Source of the DNA: Xenorhabdus bovienii
GTDB lineage: Bacteria > Pseudomonadota > Gammaproteobacteria > Enterobacterales > Enterobacteriaceae
Direction of reading: 5' to 3'
DNA length: 37,551 bases
Assembly (NCBI RefSeq): GCF_024721015.1
Contig: NZ_JANAIF010000039.1
Span: forward strand, 1-37,551
Below the pieces are notes generated by a model. That model saw only the letters and a list, made by a program, of their open reading frames with translations, searched no databases and was not told where the DNA came from. The stretch's first letter is position 1; each line of letters begins with the position of its first letter. Shown in pieces: positions 33,350 to 37,551 of this stretch. The translations under genes were made by a program, and so were the position numbers.

Positions 33350-35146
33350 GTGCAAACCTTCAATGCCGATCTAGCAATTATCGGAGCCGGTGGCGCAGGC
33401 CTACGGGCAGCCATCGCCGCTGCTGAAGCCAATCCCCAGCTCAAGATTGCCCTGATCTCAAAAGTTTATCCCATGCGCAGCCACACTGTGGCCGCAGAAG
33501 GTGGATCAGCCGCCGTCACTCAATCCCATGACTCCTATGACTTTCACTTCAATGACACCGTGTCGGGTGGCGACTGGTTATGTGAACAAGATGTGGTTGA
33601 GTATTTCGTCAAACACTGCCCGACAGAAATGATCCAGCTGGAGCAATGGGGCTGTCCCTGGAGCCGCAAGGAAGACGGTTCCGTGAACGTGCGTCGTTTC
33701 GGCGGCATGAAAATCGAACGGACATGGTTTGCCGCAGATAAAACCGGCTTTCATATGCTCCATACGCTGTTCCAGACTTCCCTGAAATACCCACAAATAC
33801 AACGCTTTGATGAGCACTTTGTGCTCGATATTCTGATAGATGAAGGTCAGGTGCGCGGTTTGGTGGCACTGAATATGATGGAAGGAACGAAAGTTCAGAT
33901 CCGTGCCAATGCGGTCATTATGGCAACGGGCGGAGCAGGACGCGTATACCGTTATAATACCAATGGCGGCATTGTCACGGGAGATGGCATGGGAATGGCA
34001 TTCCGCCACGGCATACCACTGCGTGATATGGAGTTTGTACAATATCACCCAACTGGCCTGCCGGGTTCTGGTATTTTGATGACAGAAGGCTGCCGTGGTG
34101 AAGGTGGCATTCTGGTGAACAAAGATGGCTACCGCTATCTACAAGATTATGGGATGGGGCCAGAGACGCCCCTTGGCCAACCCGAAAACAAATATATGGA
34201 ACTGGGGCCAAGAGACAAAGTTTCTCAGGCTTTCTGGCATGAATGGCAGGCAGGCCGTACTATCGCGACGCCGCGTGGTGATGTGGTTCATCTGGATCTG
34301 CGCCATTTAGGTGAGAAAAAACTGCTCGAACGCTTGCCATTCATCTGTGAGTTGGCAAAAGCCTATGTCGGTGTTGATCCGGTTAAAGAACCGATTCCTG
34401 TTCGCCCAACGGCACATTACACCATGGGCGGAATCGAAACTAACCCGCAGTGTGAAACTCGCATCAAAGGGCTGTTTGCTATTGGCGAATGCTCTTCCAT
34501 CGGCCTGCATGGGGCAAACCGCCTCGGTTCCAATTCACTGGCAGAACTGATGGTATTTGGCCGTTTGGCAGGTGAAGAAGCCGTCAAACATATTCAACAA
34601 GCCACACCTGCCAATGAAAACGCGCTGGATGCACAAGCCCGTGATATCGAAGATAAACTCAACAAACTGCTGAATCAGAAAGGCGGTGAGCGCTGGGCGA
34701 AAATCCGTGATGAACTGGGTATTTCAATGGAAGAAGGTTGCGGGATTTACCGGACTCCAGAGCTGATGCAGAAAACCATGGATAAAATTGCGGAGCTGAA
34801 AGAACGCTTCAAGCATATCGAAATCACTGACCGTTCCAGCGTGTTCAATACTGATCTGCTCTACACGATTGAACTGGGCTTTGGTCTGGATGTCGCTGAA
34901 TGTATGGCGCATTCCGCCATGCATCGCAAAGAGTCCCGTGGAGCCCACCAGCGCCTTGATGCAGGTTGTACAGAGCGTGATGATGAGAATTTCTTGAAGC
35001 ATACGCTGGCGTTCTATAACCCAGAAGGTGCACCACGTTTGGAGTACAGTGATGTGAAAATCACTAAATCCAAACCTGCGAAGCGGGTCTATGGTGGTGA
35101 AGCCGCAGCACAAGAGAAACAACAGAAGGAGCAGGCGAATGGCTGA
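33350..35146 (+). CDS. frdA: Fumarate reductase flavoprotein subunit FrdA
   Basis: A 598-residue catalytic subunit of quinol:fumarate reductase, the terminal enzyme of anaerobic fumarate respiration on the cytoplasmic face of the inner membrane. The Rossmann FAD motif is [12 protein letters not shown]. The covalent-FAD histidine lies in [11 protein letters not shown]. Active-site segments [19 protein letters not shown] and [12 protein letters not shown] are intact. I start at GTG 33350 with GGAG 7 bases upstream, as in E. coli, rather than at the in-frame TTG at 33317. It overlaps frdB by 8 bp and begins the frdABCD operon behind an FNR-type promoter. Confidence 0.97.
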   Translation: MQTFNADLAIIGAGGAGLRAAIAAAEANPQLKIALISKVYPMRSHTVAAEGGSAAVTQSHDSYDFHFNDTVSGGDWLCEQDVVEYFVKHCPTEMIQLEQWGCPWSRKEDGSVNVRRFGGMKIERTWFAADKTGFHMLHTLFQTSLKYPQIQRFDEHFVLDILIDEGQVRGLVALNMMEGTKVQIRANAVIMATGGAGRVYRYNTNGGIVTGDGMGMAFRHGIPLRDMEFVQYHPTGLPGSGILMTEGCRGEGGILVNKDGYRYLQDYGMGPETPLGQPENKYMELGPRDKVSQAFWHEWQAGRTIATPRGDVVHLDLRHLGEKKLLERLPFICELAKAYVGVDPVKEPIPVRPTAHYTMGGIETNPQCETRIKGLFAIGECSSIGLHGANRLGSNSLAELMVFGRLAGEEAVKHIQQATPANENALDAQARDIEDKLNKLLNQKGGERWAKIRDELGISMEEGCGIYRTPELMQKTMDKIAELKERFKHIEITDRSSVFNTDLLYTIELGFGLDVAECMAHSAMHRKESRGAHQRLDAGCTERDDENFLKHTLAFYNPEGAPRLEYSDVKITKSKPAKRVYGGEAAAQEKQQKEQANG

Positions 35147-35873
35147 GATGAAAAACCTGAAAATGGAAGTCATGCGCTATAACCCGGAAATCGACAGCGA
35201 ACCTCATTTCGTCACCTACGAGGTGCCTTATGATGGGCAAACCTCCTTGCTGGATGCGTTAGGCTACATTAAGGACAATCTGGCTCCCGATCTGTCTTAC
35301 CGCTGGTCTTGCCGCATGGCGATCTGCGGTTCCTGCGGCATGATGGTAAACCGAGTGCCAAAACTGGCATGCAAAATCTTTCTGCGCGATTATCCGCAAG
35401 GGATGAAAATTGAAGCGCTCGGCAACTTCCCCATTGAACGAGACTTAGTTGTCGATATGACTCACTTTATTGAGAGTCTGGAAGCTATCAAGCCTTATAT
35501 CATTGGCAATGATCGCAAGCCCGCTGATGGCCCGAATGTGCAAACACCTGCACAAATGGCGAAATATCACCAGTTTTCAGGCTGTATCAACTGCGGCCTG
35601 TGCTATGCCGCCTGCCCGCAGTTCGGCCTGAATCCTGAATTTATCGGCCCTGCCGCAGTCACGCTGGCACACCGTTATAACCTTGATAGCCGCGACCACG
35701 GCAAGAGAGAGCGTATGCCTCAGATCAACAGTGACAATGGCGTGTGGTCTTGTACTTTCGTCGGTTACTGTTCTGAAGTTTGCCCGAAACACGTCGATCC
35801 GGCGGGTGCAATTCAACAGAGTAAAGCGGAAAGTGCCAAAGATTTCCTTATCTCCATGCTGAAACCACAATAA
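35139..35873 (+). CDS. frdB: Fumarate reductase iron-sulfur subunit FrdB
   Basis: A 244-residue electron-transfer subunit, identical in length to E. coli FrdB. The [2Fe-2S] cluster is held by [15 protein letters not shown] and a later Cys (PKLAC). The [4Fe-4S] and [3Fe-4S] clusters are held by [13 protein letters not shown] and [12 protein letters not shown]. It passes electrons from menaquinol at FrdCD to the FAD in FrdA. ATG 35139 lies within the last codons of frdA (8-bp overlap), implying coupled translation. frdC follows after 14 bp with GGGAGGAGAG between. Confidence 0.97.
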   Translation: MAEMKNLKMEVMRYNPEIDSEPHFVTYEVPYDGQTSLLDALGYIKDNLAPDLSYRWSCRMAICGSCGMMVNRVPKLACKIFLRDYPQGMKIEALGNFPIERDLVVDMTHFIESLEAIKPYIIGNDRKPADGPNVQTPAQMAKYHQFSGCINCGLCYAACPQFGLNPEFIGPAAVTLAHRYNLDSRDHGKRERMPQINSDNGVWSCTFVGYCSEVCPKHVDPAGAIQQSKAESAKDFLISMLKPQ

Positions 35874-35887
35874 GGGAGGAGAGAGTA

Positions 35888-36283
35888 ATGACGACTAAAC
35901 GTAAACCTTATGTGCGCGGTATGGAATCCCATTGGTGGCATAAATTAGGCTTCTATCGTTTTTATATGATACGCGAAGGCACTGCCATTCCCGCCATTTG
36001 GTTCAGCCTGCTGGTGCTCTATGGTCTGTTTGCCCTGAAAGATGGCTCAGAAAGTTGGGCAGGTTTTATCTCTTTTCTACAACATCCGGCGGTACTGGTG
36101 ATTAATATCATCACCTTGCTGGCGACCTTGCTGCATACGAAAACGTGGTTTGAACTGGCTCCGAAAGCGCTCAATATCATTGTCAAAAATGAAAAAATGT
36201 CACCGGAGCCGATTATCAAACTATTGTGGGCAATCACTCTCATTGCCACCGCCGTGATTCTCGGCGTTGCACTATTTTACTGA
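35888..36283 (+). CDS. frdC: Fumarate reductase membrane anchor FrdC
   Basis: A 131-residue membrane subunit, the E. coli length. Three hydrophobic helices are near residues 30-50, 65-88 and 108-130. The N-terminal [20 protein letters not shown] carries conserved residues near the quinone site. With FrdD it anchors FrdAB and binds menaquinol. GGAGGAG precedes the ATG. Confidence 0.95.
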   Translation: MTTKRKPYVRGMESHWWHKLGFYRFYMIREGTAIPAIWFSLLVLYGLFALKDGSESWAGFISFLQHPAVLVINIITLLATLLHTKTWFELAPKALNIIVKNEKMSPEPIIKLLWAITLIATAVILGVALFY

Positions 36284-36299
36284 CCCCTAGGAGGATCTG

Positions 36300-36653
36300 A
36301 TGAATCAACGACCTAAGCGTTCCGATGAACCGATTTTCTGGGGTCTATTTGGTGCCGGCGGCATGTGGAGCGCCATTGTTGGTCCGGCGATGGTTCTGCT
36401 GCTGGGCTTTCTGATCCCGTTGGGATTGGCACCGGAAGCACTCTCTTATGATCGTATTCTGACATTCTGCCAGAGTTTCATTGGCCGTATCTTTTTGTTA
36501 CTGATGATCAGCCTGCCGCTCTGGTGCGGGATGCACCGTCTGCACCACGGTATGCACGATCTGCAAATCCATATCCCAGCCAGTAAATGGGTGTTTTATG
36601 GAGCAGCCGCTATTTTGAGTATGGTTGCTTTGATTGGGGTGTTTACGCTGTAA
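36300..36653 (+). CDS. frdD: Fumarate reductase membrane anchor FrdD
   Basis: A 117-residue membrane subunit (E. coli 119). It has three hydrophobic helices near residues 17-45, 60-80 and 97-117, and the conserved [17 protein letters not shown] and [11 protein letters not shown] segments. It completes the quinol-binding membrane domain. AGGAGG precedes the ATG, 16 bp after frdC. It is the last gene of the operon and is followed by a terminator. Confidence 0.95.
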   Translation: MNQRPKRSDEPIFWGLFGAGGMWSAIVGPAMVLLLGFLIPLGLAPEALSYDRILTFCQSFIGRIFLLLMISLPLWCGMHRLHHGMHDLQIHIPASKWVFYGAAAILSMVALIGVFTL

Positions 36654-36666
36654 TTGAGGTTGGTTG

Positions 36667-36694
36667 AAGCCCACAAAAGGTGGGCTTATTTATT
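36667..36694 (+). terminator. Terminator of frdABCD
   Basis: AAGCCCAC / GTGGGCTT (8-bp arms, AAAAG loop) followed by ATTTATT, 13 bases after the frdD stop. A compact GC stem with a U-rich tail. Confidence 0.85.
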
Positions 36695-36842
36695 GGAGAG
36701 AACGCAGGATTTGGTGACGATAAAGTGCGTCAGTGAGATCTTGTTTAGTGCTTAAAAATAATAAAATATAAATTATTTCATCCTTAATTTCACACAACAC
36801 TCGATATTCTCTATCAATATCTAAAATATGCAAAATATCACA
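36690..36842 (-). pseudogene. Short remnant, possibly of a RelE/ParE-like toxin
   Basis: The minus-strand frame from the TAG at 36845-36843 to the TAA at 36692-36690 encodes 50 residues including DREYRVLCEIKDEIIYILLFL, then a KQDLTDALYRHQ segment. The first part resembles the central beta-strands of RelE/ParE-type toxins (YRV-x-xEI-x-DE). There is no start codon and an in-frame stop lies directly upstream, so it can only be a decayed 3' end. Family assignment is tentative and the ending does not match RelE proteins I know. Confidence 0.3.
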
Positions 36843-36917
36843 CTATTTTAAATCAAAAATGAGGTGCGGAATGACAGTTATATCTCAGGAAAACAAACTT
36901 TACAAATTTGGGGGCTT

Positions 36918-37103
36918 TCACAGGATCCCTAATACCTTCATGTACAGCATTTCCTCCAATTTGAACCAACTTTGTTCATCTAAATCTATCTGTTCAATAA
37001 TGATTGTATCACCTATTGCTCCATCATCAAGTAATCGAAGTCATTCTGGTCTTTATAGAGGTAGTGACCGGGTAGCTACGATAATCGCCAACTTTTTATT
37101 ATT
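36918..37103 (-). pseudogene. Decayed serine recombinase remnant
   Basis: The minus strand reads RPE-stop-LRLLDDGAIGDTIIIEQID and then LDEQSWFKLEEMLY before a TGA at 36920-36918. This follows the resolvase/invertase pattern RPEL-x-RLL, a GDxxLxEQxDRLxR core and a following helix. The DRLTR-type catalytic arginines are deleted and at least two stop codons interrupt the frame. A second shift leads to a non-homologous tail. It is a relic of a mobile-element or plasmid recombinase and cannot be functional. Confidence 0.45.
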
Positions 37104-37210
37104 TCATCAGTAGTGCCAAAAACGTTCATTTATGCAATGGCTGTAGGCCAACGAAGCCGCGCGGCATTGAGAATTGCAAAAATATTAAATGGCAACAGGA
37201 AATCACAACT

Positions 37211-37479
37211 ATGAACATTAGTTACACCCACATTTCGACGCAGAAACAAGACACCCAGGCTCAAATTGCAGCCCTAGAGGCCGCAGGGTGCGAATAGATA
37301 TTGCAGGAAGAAGTATCAGGAGGTCGCTGGGATAGGCCCTGCTAGAGCAGTTACGTCATGATGTGGTTGTTGTATGGAAGCTGGCTCGTCTTTCACGTTC
37401 CTTCAAAGACCTGCTGCTGACGCTGAAAAAAGTCGAGGTTGCCGGAGCCGATTTCGAAAGCCTGAGTGAAGCTAATTAA
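37211..37479 (+). pseudogene. Broken serine recombinase (resolvase/DNA invertase family)
   Basis: Starting at ATG 37211 the frame reads MNISYTHISTQKQDTQAQIAA, which matches the N-terminus of Pin/Tn3-type serine recombinases (usual YARVSTxxQ, with catalytic Ser9 retained). A TAG at 37295-37297 interrupts it. The frame continues as EEVSGGRWDRP, then shifts near 37338 into LLEQLRHDVVVVWKLARLSRS. It ends at TAA 37477-37479, after SLSEAN, where the family normally continues into the DNA-binding domain. Stop, frameshift and truncation together show a dead gene. The remaining bases to the window end show no continuation I recognise. Confidence 0.75.
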
Positions 37480-37551
37480 CCTCAGCTTCGTTTAAAAATA
37501 GCGATATCACAATCCCGTAAATTCAAGCTCGGTTTTTTAGGTTGGAATGTA

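Noticed and set aside
33578..34048. 156-codon minus-strand ORF inside frdA
   Set aside because: frdA is certain on the other strand and the sequence has no family features; a shadow frame.

Overview
The window looks like chromosome of an enterobacterium close to Xenorhabdus/Photorhabdus (Morganellaceae). The core genes are near-identical in length and order to their Escherichia coli counterparts: rpoH-ftsX-ftsE-ftsY // rsmD-DUF1145-zntA, tusA, yhhQ, gldA, glpT, glpQ, epmA // frdABCD. They sit in AT-rich DNA and are broken up by accessory modules (type VI secretion, an ATPase/DUF4276 pair, Fic, a one-module NRPS with MbtH) of the kind common in those insect-associated genera. The genus call is inference; no rRNA or tRNA gene was recognised.

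Region 1 (13-7852, minus strand) is a type VI secretion (T6SS) effector operon: tssF, vgrG, a DUF4123 adaptor and a VasX-like MIX effector. Two genes look damaged. vgrG has an in-frame TAG at 4505-4507. The effector is split into two ORFs by what looks like one missing base in a G run at 1282-1284. Region 2 (8241-10491) is an AAA ATPase + DUF4276 (Toprim-like) pair, probably anti-phage. A diverged second copy of the panM promoter and first codons lies on its far side, a likely footprint of its insertion.

Region 3 (10461-21252) is conserved backbone: panM, a glycerate kinase, rpoH with a sigma-E-type promoter, ftsX/ftsE/ftsY (ftsY carries a 51-bp tandem repeat), rsmD, a DUF1145 gene, zntA behind a textbook ZntR-type promoter, tusA and yhhQ.

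Region 4 (21476-27527) has gldA, then a Fic protein whose promoter region carries two identical-geometry inverted repeats. After it comes an A-T-R nonribosomal peptide synthetase whose specificity code reads as glycine, overlapped at its 3' end by a very short mbtH.

Region 5 (27528-36694) is glycerol-3-phosphate and anaerobic metabolism. glpT and glpQ, contiguous in E. coli, are separated by 533 bp, and glpQ has its own near-perfect Pho box with correctly spaced -10. epmA and the frdABCD operon follow, with a recognisable frd promoter. The right edge (36690-37551) is a graveyard of at least two broken serine recombinase genes and one short toxin-like remnant.

In all, a stable enterobacterial backbone is interrupted at four points by accessory cargo. 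The most unusual points are the doubly lesioned T6SS operon, the flanked ATPase/DUF4276 module, the glycine A-T-R/MbtH pair and the Pho-controlled glpQ.
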